Shown: positions 41,662 to 52,584 of the stretch, piece by piece
Position numbering within the stretch: the stretch's first letter is position 1
Layout of the letters: the number at the start of each line of letters is the position of its first letter
Assembly: GCA_039881145.1 (NCBI GenBank)
Contig: JAYKKI010000132.1
Span: forward strand, 2,766,501 to 2,830,500
Direction of reading: 5' to 3'
Origin: Druceiella hillmani
Lineage: Eukaryota; Arthropoda; Insecta; Lepidoptera; Hepialidae
Length of the DNA: 64,000 bases
The notes under the pieces: generated by a model
The model's input: only the letters and a program-made list of their open reading frames with translations
Database searches by the model: none
Told to the model about the DNA's origin: nothing
Made by a program: the position numbers and the translations under genes

Positions 41662-41707
<46 letters not shown>
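41641..41707. repeat. (TA)n microsatellite
   Basis: TA array with AATA and TAAATA phase shifts; the first of two arrays 75 bp apart. Confidence 0.95.
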
Positions 41708-41713
<6 letters not shown>

Positions 41714-41780
41714 CGCTAGGCGTTTATAACAAAAGATCGCAATTTTGTTAGATATTTTGTTAGAAAATCTTACCCAATAT

Positions 41781-41781
41781 G

Positions 41782-41868
<87 letters not shown>
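41781..41868. repeat. (TA)n microsatellite
   Basis: TA array with one TATGTATA interruption; the second of the pair. Confidence 0.95.
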
Positions 41869-41870
<2 letters not shown>

Positions 41871-44101
41871 CCAATGCAATAACCATATTCGCGCTGAGAT
41901 AAATTTATAATTTATACTTACTACAGCACATTATATTTTTTAGAAATACGAGTAAGGTAAAAGTTGATATTTTGAGGAACACGATAATTAATATTTTAGG
42001 AAATGTAATAGCAATTTTAAACAGGATAACACTAACGATATCTCTCTCAATAATTATTATACCACTACTTACAAAAAATACTTAATAAATTCACATAATT
42101 ATATTCTATTGTTAAAAATTATATATGAAATTTATTTAAATAATGTGGAAAAAATTAAAATATTGTTTGTTTGAATTAGAATTTTACGAGTACGTAGTGC
42201 AACCTAAGCCAAAAAACATTATATTTGTATATTTACCATACTCCCATTGAAATACAGCAAGAAGTAAAATAAGTAACGATCAACTTATATTGAATTATAT
42301 GAAAATTTAGTAGATATTATTGTAAACAAATAACATCGTTTTTGGGAGTTGGCATTCTAAGTAAAACGCATTATATTTTCCGGCAATTTATCTTCATATT
42401 CACCTTATTCATATTAGAATAAATAACACAGATACGAATATAAAAAAGTGAGTATCCTAAATATCACATAATATTGAAATGTCAGAAAAAATAAAAGTAA
42501 TGTCTCATTTGAAAGTTTGTTATTTATAAAAATGTATTATATTTGCTTAATTTTTTTGCAAACTGTTTGAAGATATCTGTCCAAGTACCATTCTGCAAGG
42601 AATAACCAAGTACAATTCCTGGTCCACTAACTATCTCTGCGCAGAAAATCATGTCCGTTGTGATATTAAAGAAGGACAAACAACCACATATTCGAATATT
42701 TAATATTTGTTGCATTAGTTAGAACGAAATTTCCCGGATTGGAAAGTGACCTAAGTCATTTCTAGGCCCGCCAACTAACTCATTTGCGCTAGGCAAGCTT
42801 TATATGTTTGTTAGGTCCACGTAAGTCTAATTTAGTATGTCGAATTAATTAGCGACAATGGAAAAGTTCGTATTATGAAAAGAATAAATTTTGTACGCCA
42901 GTTTTGTACTTAGTACCAAATAAATATTTGTGTATCTAAAAGCATAGATACATAAATATTTATTTGGCATTTTACAACAAAGTTATGTAATTATACCTAT
43001 TATATATAGTAAAAACGGACGACAAAAAACTCGTCACAATCAAGATATAATTGCTAATCATAGGTTTACATTTCAATTAACATTTGAAATAATTTCTACA
43101 GAAAATAATGAAAATGTAAATAATAAATTATTAAAAATATTAAAACCTCACTTTCTTAAATTACGAAAACAATTTCTATTATCATTAAATTAGGGAAACA
43201 AATCTTCTCAGATATTCTTGAAACAAAGAACAATAAAGAAAACATACTATTTCGAAAACATATCTTCATATTGCTAATGCATTGATATACAAAACCTATA
43301 ACCTATTCAAAACCCAAAACCTATACAAAACAATATATATATATATATATATGATTTAGAGAAAATCCACAATTATAATCGAAATAGTGAAAAGATTCCG
43401 TAGGACATACTGTATTAAGTACTGCATTACCGACGAAATTATGCCTACATAAAAGAAAAAATATTTTCGATATTTATATTCAAGAGAAAAAACGAAAAAA
43501 AAACCAAAATGTTTAAAACAAACTATACCCTACGTACTGCATAATAATATAAGTTCGATACCAGTCATATAAGTACGTTTCGAATGATAACGTATTTCAA
43601 TCGTTAATCCTTGCTTACCTTGGTATTATAAGGTTTTAGTTCAACAATTTCGTCTAATTAATTACCCTCGTTAACATGAATTAGTTTCCATGCGTTATTA
43701 CAAAAGGATTACATCCCCTAGCGTGGAAATTATTATTACACATCTTGTTCGTACACATGGTTTAATGCCGCGCGATTTAAATCTCTAGTCTCACACCTGT
43801 CTAGATTATGTCATACGGCTAATTCAAACCCGTTTATTAATTTGTAAAGTTTTGTTAGTTATTAATTTAAAACCTATTACCGCATTAAGAATTAATATTT
43901 ATTAATTTCTCATACAATCCAATAATTCTGACCTTATTCTATTTAAAATGCCACCAGTATGTTTATCATAAGCAGATATCTCAGTTGACTGTGAGTTCTA
44001 ATTACCATTTACTTACTGAATTGTTTTTTTATATAATTTAGTCCGGTTTTTACTGTAATTCACGATTTTTATATAAAGTTCTTTAAATATATACTTCTTG
44101 A
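41869..44101. other. AT-rich spacer with hairpin and TAATTA-rich patch
   Basis: No supportable gene. A short minus-strand frame at 42524-42715 ends in NGTWTDIFKQFAKKL, preceded by an acceptor-like CTTGGTTATTCCTTGCAG; this is not enough to call an exon. The segment 43570-43830 is rich in ATTA/TAATTA motifs and less repetitive, and might be regulatory. A short (TA)n run lies at 43331-43352. Confidence 0.35.
42916..42967. repeat. 23-bp hairpin with 6-base loop
   Basis: CCAAATAAATATTTGTGTAT continuing CTA at 42916-42938 pairs with 42945-42967, with a single G-T wobble/mismatch; the loop is AAAGCA. Total 52 bp. No flanking duplication recognised. Confidence 0.8.
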
Positions 44102-44115
44102 ATTCAGTCATGATA
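44102..44115. repeat. Target-site duplication of copy G (left)
   Basis: ATTCAGTCATGATA, repeated exactly at 44263-44276. Confidence 0.85.
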
Positions 44116-44262
44116 TTGAATATATTTGGCGTTTATCTTGTAGAAATTCATTATTCACAATTAAATGAAACTACGTGATGTAGTATTATTTCTACTTTCT
44201 TTAATTTTAAAGGAGAAAAAAAAATTAAAGAAATTAGAAATAATACTACATCACGTAGTTTC
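44116..44262. mobile_element. Foldback element, copy G (short stem)
   Basis: The extension is on the left (TTGAATATATTTGGCGTTTA), with outer arms through TTTCTACTTTCTTTAATTTT, then a purine loop GGAGAAAAAAAA and the right arm ending GTAGTTTC. The ribozyme part of the arms is missing. The 14-bp direct repeat ATTCAGTCATGATA flanks it at 44102-44115 and 44263-44276. Confidence 0.85.
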
Positions 44263-44276
44263 ATTCAGTCATGATA

Positions 44277-45410
44277 ATTAAGCATAAATTAGTTTTCGTT
44301 TAGTTGTTCTTACATGATTGTTAGAAAATATAAGCACTTGGCATTTTCGAATGCCGGTGAAGTTTGTATTGAATTTGTCTACAAAGTCCGGTGGAATAGA
44401 GTGTTTTATTACGTGTAGATTCTATAATGGTCACTTCTGTTATGTTTTTGATGGAATCGCTAAAAACGCCCATTTTTAATATTTAGTTTTTCAAGTCGAT
44501 TGATAAGATAAAGTGGGAGCTCATTATGTGTTCTGTGGAAAATATAGAAAAGTGCTAAGTTCATAGATTTCAAGAATAGTTCTTTGAATTTTGATTTGTA
44601 TTGATATGGAAGGAATCATGTAACTAACCATCCATCCATTCAATAATGAATTTATACTTTTAACTTACGGAAACATTCGGTTTTAATTGATTAGTCAGGC
44701 TGAGGTAAATGATTCAGTAGTTAAATATAAGTTGAATTATTTGGCTTTCGACTGCAGATTATTTACTGTCAACACAAAATATTGCATTTTTATAAACTTT
44801 TACTCAAAGTTAATAATACATTATTCCAAATACTTCAAAAAGAGAAAAAAAATGTTAAACCTATGATGTTGAGGTTTTCTTTCACTAAATGGATAATTCA
44901 GAGACATGGTGTTTATTTATTGATTTTTAGAAAATTATATATTATTAATATATTAGTTTTACGGATTTCAAATTGCAAAAAAAATGTCCTTCAAATAATG
45001 AGAAAGCGCTTGATATTTTTCAAGGCTTTTCCTGTAAGTGTTTCTGCAGATTATGTAATCAAATGTGCGGATTTGTTCAATATATTTCTCCCAGATTAGA
45101 GTGCCCAAGCACACAAAAAACATTTTATAATTCCTAAACAAATCACTTGTTTACTAGTGGTGCTATTTAATTCGCATGCCTTGGAAATAAAAACCAAATT
45201 AAATATTTAACGATATGTTAATTAATTTAACTACAATGATAATTCACCGATGATATTCATAATGCTTCTCCTAATCACGTTTCTCGTTTAAACGCCCAAG
45301 CGTCATTATAAAAAAATTACATCACATTTCAAACTTCGCGATGAATAATTTCGCTACAGATTTCACACATGAAAACAGTAATTTTGAAGTAATTGTTATC
45401 ATTTGTGCGC
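44277..45410. other. AT-rich spacer, no gene recognised
   Basis: A plus-strand open frame of 105 residues at 44782-45099 has no known motif and an I/L/K-rich composition typical of chance frames here. Nothing else supportable. Confidence 0.4.
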
Positions 45411-45414
45411 TATG

Positions 45415-45625
45415 AGGGAAGACGATAAATTGGAACGGCGGACGGCCTTACATTTTCCAGAGCATTACGTTTGATTTATACGAGGCGCCATTCAAGTAAA
45501 AGGTTTATGGCTGGCGGCGAGTATTGCGAGCGACAATGGGGGATGAATTGCCGTGACGCGCCTGAGACCGATTGGGCACGAATCAATTGGGTTTCGCCCT
45601 CTCTCTGAGATCACATTTTGGCCTT
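45415..45625. repeat. GC-richer repeat family P, copy 1
   Basis: The best preserved of three related segments. It contains GGCCTTACATTTTCCAGAGC, TTTGATTTATACGAGG, CAAGTAAAAGGTTTATGG and ATTGCGAGCGACAATGGG. Less AT-biased than its surroundings. An open frame at 45553-45753 follows but has no recognised domain. Function unknown; could be an old mobile element or a duplicated regulatory sequence. Confidence 0.6.
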
Positions 45626-46855
45626 TCACTATGAGTAAAAGTTTATATTATCGTCGCCTTAAATTAAGAGTGAACAATAGAATTTTAGCTTATACAGGTG
45701 TGAGAAGAAGTGAGTATGGTGAATGTTACGAGTTTTTCTACGGATATAGTTAGATTCCGAATGCAATTTTAATATTATAATCAGATAGAATGTATATTAT
45801 AATGATTAAGATATTATTTAAATTTATTGAAAAAGGCCATCGGTTAATAATTTTTTGAATAAAAACAAAGCAAGTTAGGTATTATATTATGACGATTTCG
45901 AAATTAATATAAAATAATTAGTTCTGAAATCAGCAATTTCTCAATTAATAAAACGGTGTAGAGTAGATATCTGTATTGGAAAAAGGATAGAAAATTTAAT
46001 CTTGTAACAATGAATTATATAAATTGCACATCTTCGTTTTTTCTGTAAAAGTTAATTTATGTTTCTTTATGTAAATTTGATTAAATTTTAGGTACGAAAA
46101 TATGCAAGGATATCGCATTATGTCTTTTTGAGGTGTTTTTGAATGACATGCATATTTGAATGAGATAAGTTAAAAATTAGAATCTGAAAGTTACCAAAAT
46201 TTCAATGTTTCCATAATATATATTTAATATTCTTCAAATAGACGTATTTAATCAGAATTACTTAAATATGGTAAATAAATATATGTTGGGTTACTCCAAA
46301 ATTAAAAACTTTCATTTCAGCTCAATTAAGACATCTTCTACGAATATTTGTTTATTTTTCAGTTTTGATTTTTGTTTCTTATAGAATAACTTTGCAACAA
46401 GGCTACTATTCTCCAGTTTACTCAAAATTACTACAATTTTCAGTGGAATAATACCTTATATTTTTTATGTACAAATAGAACTTGGCACACATATAAGCAC
46501 TTGCAAACATATAAAAGTATGTAGTATCCTATTAAACTATTTACAAATATTATTTTTTCAAAACGTTAACATGTTTCCTACTATATCATTCACGTGCAAT
46601 ACAATGGTGTATAATTAAAAATTTACAATATCTTGGACAATTGCTACAGTTTTTTTATAGTAGTTTCATCGGATATTACCAACCCTGTTTTCCCTGATTT
46701 TTTATTTAGTACTTTCGAAAATAAGGCGGAAGGGGTCATGTTCCTTTCTAGCATATTTTTTAGATAATCTTTTAAAATATGCCTATTTAATTTTCACGTG
46801 ATCATTTTCAAATAGTTAGCCAATGCAAAACATGTAGGTAAAAATATGTTACGAT
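45626..46855. other. AT-rich spacer, no gene recognised
   Basis: No supportable feature. Confidence 0.4.
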
Positions 46856-46859
46856 ACCA

Positions 46860-46985
46860 AATTTAAAATTTCAGCTCCGGGTATTTCATGGGAAAATCGG
46901 CTGTGGCAAATGGACGGAAAGATAGACAGGTTAAAGGTTTTGTGAGGATTCCGTTTTTTAGTTTAAGGTACGGATCCCAAAAAGT
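46860..46985 (+). repeat. LINE-type 3' tail, diverged copy
   Basis: GGACGGAAAGATAGACAGGT, then GAGGATTCCGTTTTTTAGTT and AAGGTACGGATCCCAAAAA match the order of the tails at 54.9-55.3 kb and 63.1-63.5 kb (CAGACAGACGGA, then GATACGGAACCCTAAAAA). Diverged. Confidence 0.55.
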
Positions 46986-47425
46986 GAATTTTAATGTTGA
47001 TTTCTCAGTTATGCATCAGATGCATAATGATTGAGTAGATCTACATAAAATTCAGAAATTCAATTAAGAGAAAATTTATTTTAACCCGAGAAATAACCTA
47101 CTTCTCATAGGATGAACTTCAATGTCCTTTACTCATTAAAAAAACATTTAACACGAAATAAATGGCGAAATGTTCGTACTCAATCTGTGGTTCACACGTG
47201 TTGAAAATTAAAAACATGCGAGTTAATCCCACCCTTTTAATCGAAAATCCACTCAGATGAATCCGCGAGTAAAACCATATTGTATCACAATTAGACGCGA
47301 AGCTCACAATGTAAAATACAATGATTCTCAACTTAACAATCGTTCTTTTCAGCATGTCACCGCGAAGAATTTTCTTACTTGTTATTTTGTAGTTATTGTC
47401 ACGATTATGGCACTACAAGTGAAGA
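46986..47425. other. AT-rich spacer
   Basis: No supportable feature; may include the diverged left part of repeat family P copy 2. Confidence 0.4.
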
Positions 47426-47429
47426 GAAT

Positions 47430-47530
47430 AAATGTAAACGGTGGATGGCCTTGCATTTTCCACAGTATTATATACGAATCTTATGCGGTGTTCAAGTAAA
47501 ACAGCTACATTGCGAGAGACAATGAACATG
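47430..47530. repeat. Repeat family P, copy 2
   Basis: AACGGTGGATGGCCTTGCAT, TTTCCACAGTATTATATACG, TTCAAGTAAAACAG and ATTGCGAGAGACAATG match copy 1 in order, more diverged. Confidence 0.55.
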
Positions 47531-47540
47531 CATTTTTGAG

Positions 47541-47935
47541 ATGAGTCTGTTCGGTAGTGATTTAAAAGAATACGAAATGTCCCAATTTTGAACTAAAGTT
47601 TAAAACGTCGTCGAGACAAAGTGAAAACGGTAAATGGAATCATAATATGATTATATAAGGGGTAATGATTCCCAGATATTATCTGTTAATAAAGTTTCAC
47701 AGTTACAGTTGTATCCTTTATAGTTTATATTATGAGTCTTTTTAATCACTACCGAGGTAATGATTTAAAATAATGTAAAATGTCTCAATTTTGAACTAAA
47801 GTCTAAAGCGTCGTCGAGACAAAGTGAAAATAGTAAACGGAATCATAACATGATTATATAAGGGGTAATAATTCCCAGATATTCTCTGTTAATAAAGTTT
47901 CACAGTTACAGTTGTATCCTTTATAGTTTATATTA
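47541..47935. repeat. Direct duplication, ~200-bp period
   Basis: Two units, each with ATGAGTCTnTT, TTTTGAACTAAAGT, CGTCGTCGAGACAAAGTG, TGATTATATAAGGGGTAAT, GTTAATAAAGTTTCACAGTT and TGTATCCTTTATAGTTTATA. GATTTAAAA lies at 47559 and 47762, a period of 203. TATATAAGG and AATAAAG within each unit resemble a promoter and polyadenylation signal, as in LTRs, but no TG...CA ends or internal region can be shown. Confidence 0.8.
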
Positions 47936-48690
47936 CAATTTTAGTCTTAGTTTAAGAAATCCAAATATACTAAACTTTCGCAATTTAATAATTTCCATTT
48001 ATTTCTGACTTTTTAAAGTAGAAAATCAATGTAACAACTCTGGGATGAATACTTATCACAGTATTTACGGTTAAATAATTTTTAGTAAGTAGAAAACCAG
48101 TAATTACTATAATACTCAAAGAAATAGACTTTGTAGATGATATCGATAAATTCTTTTGTTCTCAAGATTCGATGATCGATTGCCAAAGACAAATAACTTT
48201 CACAAATACTCCGAGTTCGTTGGTCTTAATATAAGAAGAAATGAAATTATAATTACGTTAATAAACGGGAAAAATTAAAAATAAATAATTAGTTCCTGTA
48301 CTGTTCTCGAAACTATTGCAGTAGAGAGGGCGAAAGAGATGACAGAATAAAAATAAGAATTGCGAAAACACAATATTGTTTTTGTAAACACAATAAAATC
48401 CAAGAATTATTCTAGGTCAATACAGAAGATGAAGATAAAATTACTTATATACAATGCCATCGTTAATAGCCTGTAAATATAACGCTTTGAAACTTGTAAT
48501 TTAACCAGTATTAAAGTCAAATGATTGACAGAAAAAATAATTAAAGGAATAATGGGATTTTTTTGGGCAAACATTTAATTTTACACTCAAGTCTAAAATT
48601 GTACAACTTGGCGTTGACAGACGGACTAAAGAACGAATGGAGATTATGAACTTGTAAGGAATCTTTACAACTTCATAATCTCCATCTGCT
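47936..48690. other. AT-rich spacer with one hairpin
   Basis: No gene. Holds the hairpin at 48637-48685. Confidence 0.4.
48637..48685. repeat. 21-bp hairpin with one mismatch
   Basis: ATGGAGATTATGAACTTGTA(A) at 48637-48657 pairs with TTACAACTTCATAATCTCCAT at 48665-48685; there is one C/C mismatch in the stem and a 7-base loop. Confidence 0.8.
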
Positions 48691-49180
48691 TCGGTACGAA
48701 ATGTTAATAAAATTATTTAACCGTATACGTAAAAAGACCGTATAGTACCGAAATCGTTAGCCTTTGTAAAGAGGGAACGGCACGACTCTTTTATATATAA
48801 ATTAGTTGACAATGTTCTCAAACATTCCAGAATATTCTCAATCCTTCCGTTATAGTTCATTCTTGAATAAATATAATATTACATAGGACAATGGTATATT
48901 CAAGAATATTTTAGTACACTTTAACTCGTTCTAGTACATTATGATCCTCGTACATTCCATAACACTTAAATGTAATGTTTCCCAAATATTCTATAACAGT
49001 ATCGGCCCTTCCGGTCTATTTCATTCCAGTAGATTCAATTCGCGCCTCCGCAGACACCCATATGCAACCATCATAGTGCACGATGGGAGAGTCGAGGCTA
49101 CTATCACGAATAAACGTCAGTTATCTACGGAGGATAGTTTCAGTTGCAAGGTAAAATATACGGGCACACGTCTATAAATA
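48690..49180 (+). promoter_or_regulatory. Heat-shock-element-like cluster beside a TATA box, possible old LTR
   Basis: TTTTATATATAAATTAG (about 48789-48805) is followed by TTC at 48815, 48825, 48835 and 48845, in 10-bp phase, with GAA at 48830: TTCCAGAATATTC is a perfect three-unit heat shock element. TTCTTGAA (about 48860) and TTCAAGAATATTT (about 48899) follow. The less AT-rich block to 49150 has no coding meaning. The arrangement could be an LTR promoter or a chance cluster. Confidence 0.35.
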
Positions 49181-49181
49181 A

Positions 49182-49188
<7 letters not shown>

Positions 49189-49225
<37 letters not shown>
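49189..49225. repeat. (TA)n microsatellite
   Basis: About 18 TA units, followed by the inverted pair TAATTTGGTATATATAT ... ATATACCAAATTA (49223-49261). Confidence 0.9.
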
Positions 49226-49228
<3 letters not shown>

Positions 49229-49261
49229 GGTATATATATATATGTACATATACCAAATTAT

Positions 49262-50330
49262 ATGTTAACAAATATATAACGATTCCACAAATTCACAACA
49301 ATTTCATCTCAGGTATTATTACGTGTAAACCATTGTATGTTAGGTCAGAAACATTTCATTTAACTCGTTGCTTGTCAGCTGAAAATAAAGCTTAATAACT
49401 ATTCAGTGTTGAGATTAGTTTCGTGTTTCTAGATCTTTGTATCCCAGAGGCATAAACCCTGTTCTGCTGCGTTCTCTGGCTGAACCTACCTTTGCAACTG
49501 TCAGTTACGTATATTATGCATAACGCTTTTGTCAAACGAATTAGCTTTTGCTTTATGTTTGCTAAAATTCAAATAAGTCAATGTTTATATAATACAAACA
49601 CACACACACACAAACGTTCAAGTGCACGCCTCACATGTACACCCTTACAAACAAAAATAAATATATTTGTGCATGTATGTCATGATATCGATTAAAATGG
49701 CAGAATTTGTCTCCAACCAGTTGAGACATTAGCAACATCCATCGATTCTAGGTTGCGTCGTTTGTTGCCAGGTTTTAATAGCCAGTTTATTTAAAATTAT
49801 TCATATATTTTTATTCAAAAAGAAAAATCGAGTTTTATCCTGTAGGAATTATGACTTTTCTTGGGTAAAAAAGTAGTCCAAAGTCGAATCATAAATGGTC
49901 ATATCTACACTAAATTTCGTAAAATGGTTTAGACGTTATTGAACGATAAATAATCAAACATGTTTTTAATTATTTTAGTCTTATATGTGACTCGTATTAC
50001 TTTGCTATATGAACTGGCCTAGCTTTGGTACAGGTTTGTTGCCCGCATGTATAACGATGTAACAAATAAACAATTATGTAACAAATTTTTTTTTAGAAAA
50101 TAATTTTATATTTATAACATTAGTAGGGAAATATACGCCTTCAGATAATAAACCATTTATTCCCGTCTCATATAGACGTACCGTACAACACTGCTGAATA
50201 TATCAAGTAACATTGCTCATCAATCTCGCTCGCGTACAATTATGATTTCTATATATTTCACACACCGTTACAGGTAATCAGTTCTCTAGTAATTGCCTAA
50301 GCTTGTATCCTGTTAGTGACTATGACAAAA
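49262..50330. other. AT-rich spacer, no gene recognised
   Basis: Only a short (CA)n run near 49598-49612. Confidence 0.4.
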
Positions 50331-50334
50331 GTAA

Positions 50335-50415
50335 ACAAGCGGTGGCCTTACATTTTCCAGAACATTAGGTTTGATTGATACGAACCGTGATACGAATAAA
50401 AGGTTCGGAGAAGTG
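50335..50415. repeat. Repeat family P, copy 3
   Basis: GCGGTGGCCTTACATTTTCC, AGAACATTAGGTTTGATTGA, TACGAA and GAATAAAAGGTTCGG match copy 1; about 80 bp recognisable. Confidence 0.55.
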
Positions 50416-51172
50416 ATTGAGATTGACCTTTTTCGACTGAATAGAGTTTTGTTCTCTTGTTATAATAAGCTTCTATGCTTTCTACCTCGTTTTGAAATGG
50501 GGTTAAGATAAAATTTGAAATGGGCACAGAAGTAATTGCGAATTAGCCTTAAATGAATTCACCTGAAAAAAGTATTCAACATTTTAATTGGCGTAATGAA
50601 AATTGTCAACCTAAAACATCAGTTTTCCTAGAATAAAACGTATTCTTCTCTACATATCTCTGAGTCAATCGAATCGATGGAAGATAACATATCAACAGTA
50701 ATGTGGACAAAATAATTTACGACACAGAATCGTAATAAATGATGGTATTAATTAAAAATTCATTTTTTATGCTCTGCATTTATCTGCACTAATATTCACA
50801 CTTTTTATATATTGTACATACTGTAAAGGTACGTTATCCGTTTACATTCGTAATAAATTTGAAATAAATTTTTCAGTTTATTTGTGTGATTTTGTATTAG
50901 AATATTTAGCAATTGTGAAACAATTCAGCAGAATAGATTATTATTTGGTGAATGGAGTTTAAAATAAAGTACGGAACTAACTAGATAATTATTTTGAATA
51001 GAACCTTAGTTTTATTTCAAAATAATTAGCTAATTAGTTCTGCATTTGGCAGTGCGATAAAACTAAGTCCTCAGTTTGTATGTGTGGTCATTTCGTATTA
51101 AAATTGTATGCACGTGCTATTGTAGGTATACAGATCTGAAACTGTGGCAACTAAAGTTGTAACAAACGGACC
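50416..51172. other. AT-rich spacer with one hairpin
   Basis: No gene. GAACTAACTAGATAATTATT at about 50974 pairs with AATAATTAGCTAATTAGTTC ending near 51040, with two mismatches. Confidence 0.4.
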
Positions 51173-51331
51173 GAAATAACAAAAACACATAAGTAAATAA
51201 ATATCTTTATGGAACTCCATCTCAGTATGGAACTCTAAAAATGATATAATGCAAGAATTTCAATCATTAAAGTGATAAAAACTAGCTACATATAATTATA
51301 ACGAATGCGTGTTGTGTGATCAAGAGAGGAT

Positions 51332-51353
51332 ATTCACACACACACACACACAC

Positions 51354-51402
<49 letters not shown>

Positions 51403-51430
51403 CATATATATATATATGTATGTATGTACA
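51332..51430. repeat. Compound (CA)n(TA)n microsatellite
   Basis: CA run then TA array with TACATA and TATGTA interruptions, inside the arm of family R copy 1. The sister arms at 59664 and 61256 also hold TA arrays at the same place. Confidence 0.95.
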
Positions 51431-52183
51431 TGTACATACATTTACGTACATAGATACAAACACATGTATTTGCATATCGCATAAGAAATCAAAGCGTATC
51501 ATTCGTACCGTGCCATGAAAGTAATAACGTAATTCACTTTAGGTCAAAAGGCTAGGAATCAGAGTATTCATCAAAAGTCTCTTATAATGAGAAAACATAT
51601 TTCATAGCACCGAACAAACGACAAATTACACTAATTATTCGGACAAATATTATAATTCCTTACCGTGCATGGTAATGATATATATTGCTGGTTTTACCAA
51701 CCTAAAACTGAACACATTAATTACACCGTATAAATTATATCTTAGTTTGAGTATTATATTGTGTCGCATACGTATTCTGGTAATGAAGTTGAATGGTAAT
51801 TAGTGAATTGTTCGTAATAGTTTCATAAAGTTCACTGACTGTTCCAGCTGTCGGCGTAACTGTAATTTATCTTCGTCACTCGTTAAATGTTGTATCAATT
51901 TCGTTTGTAAAGCAAAAGTTTAGCAATAGTAGACGATGTTTGCCCAGTGTATATTTAAATGTAATTGTAATAATAACTCAACCAATTTTTCGAGTTCAAG
52001 TTTAGATTCTAATGAAATACGAAGTCATCAGAATTTTTTAAGATTCTAATGAAAATTAATAAGATTCTAACGAAACAAATAATAAGATTCTAATGAATTA
52101 AGAAGTAAAACAAGAAATTTATCTCAAATATGACTTTTGGTCATATTTGTATAATCTTTCCTTTCTTGAATGATTTCTTAGAA

Positions 52184-52414
52184 TTACAAAATTAAAACTA
52201 GTGTAAATGTTTTCATTTTTGGTATTTTTAACACTATAATGAATATAAATGTAAATTCAAAGCGTAATGGTTCAATAGATGATATATCAGATGATAAAAT
52301 TCTGAGAAGCGGAGCTAAAAATATACAATATTTTCCAACGTAACTACATGACAATGTATAACATACGCACGTCACTTCTTTCCCTTTTTTAATAATGAAC
52401 ATAAAGCAAATCAT
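52184..52414 (-). CDS. Small open frame kept in both copies of family R, unknown
   Basis: 76 residues, preceded by a stop eight codons upstream of the ATG. The sister at 60342-60533 is open too. Shared pattern: MICFxFxIKKGxEVTCVCYT, then LSC, APLxR, SSD and RFEFTFxFIIVLKI. By hand alignment the copies differ at about 29 positions, about 15 of them third codon positions, and by one in-frame 3-bp indel. That is what weak coding constraint would leave, but also possible by chance. No domain recognised; hydrophobic at the C-terminus. Not a confident gene. Confidence 0.3.
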   Translation of the reverse strand: MICFMFIIKKGKEVTCVCYTLSCSYVGKYCIFLAPLLRILSSDISSIEPLRFEFTFIFIIVLKIPKMKTFTLVLIL

Positions 52415-52584
52415 GAAGCCTTTAAAATATTTATGTCATTGGATCACATTGATAGAGTTAGTGATAAAATTATCGTCTGCAAATCCGGAACCTCTCTAGA
52501 GGTAGCTCGAAAACAATGTCGTGGCTCACTTAAGAGATTGGTCATAATATTTCAAATATGGCATAAAGAGAAATATAGAAGCCC
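52358..52584 (+). pseudogene. Coding-like segment of family R, unknown protein
   Basis: Open for about 75 codons after a stop: NHEAFKIFMSLDHIDRVSDK, then SGTSLEVARKQCRGSLKRLV and IFQIWHKEK. The sister, on the minus strand between about 60350 and 60039, is frameshifted but keeps RGSLKRLDIILQIWRKEK and goes on with KLIQHLTSEKGKLQLCRQLE. The composition (R, K, E, Q, W) is unlike chance frames nearby. I recognise no family. It partly overlaps the minus-strand frame at 52184-52414. Confidence 0.3.

Larger units (their letters stand above)
51173..52584 (+). repeat. Foldback family R, copy 1 (one arm plus centre)
   Basis: The arm 51173-51910 matches 59545-60168 in the same orientation and 60838-61455 in inverse orientation. 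The centre 51910-52584 matches 60180-60837 only in inverse orientation. Relative to its arm, the central segment is therefore flipped compared with the 59.4 kb copy. The right arm is missing after 52584. Contains the compound microsatellite 51332-51430 and short repeats of AAGATTCTAATGAA at 52000-52100. No transposase recognised. Confidence 0.8.

Noticed and set aside
42524..42715. NGTWTDIFKQFAKKL after an acceptor-like site, loosely reminiscent of ionotropic receptor exons
   Set aside because: Too short, no further matching exon on either side; resemblance of a few residues only.
44782..45099. 105-residue plus-strand open frame
   Set aside because: I/L/K-rich, no motif, no promoter or splice evidence.
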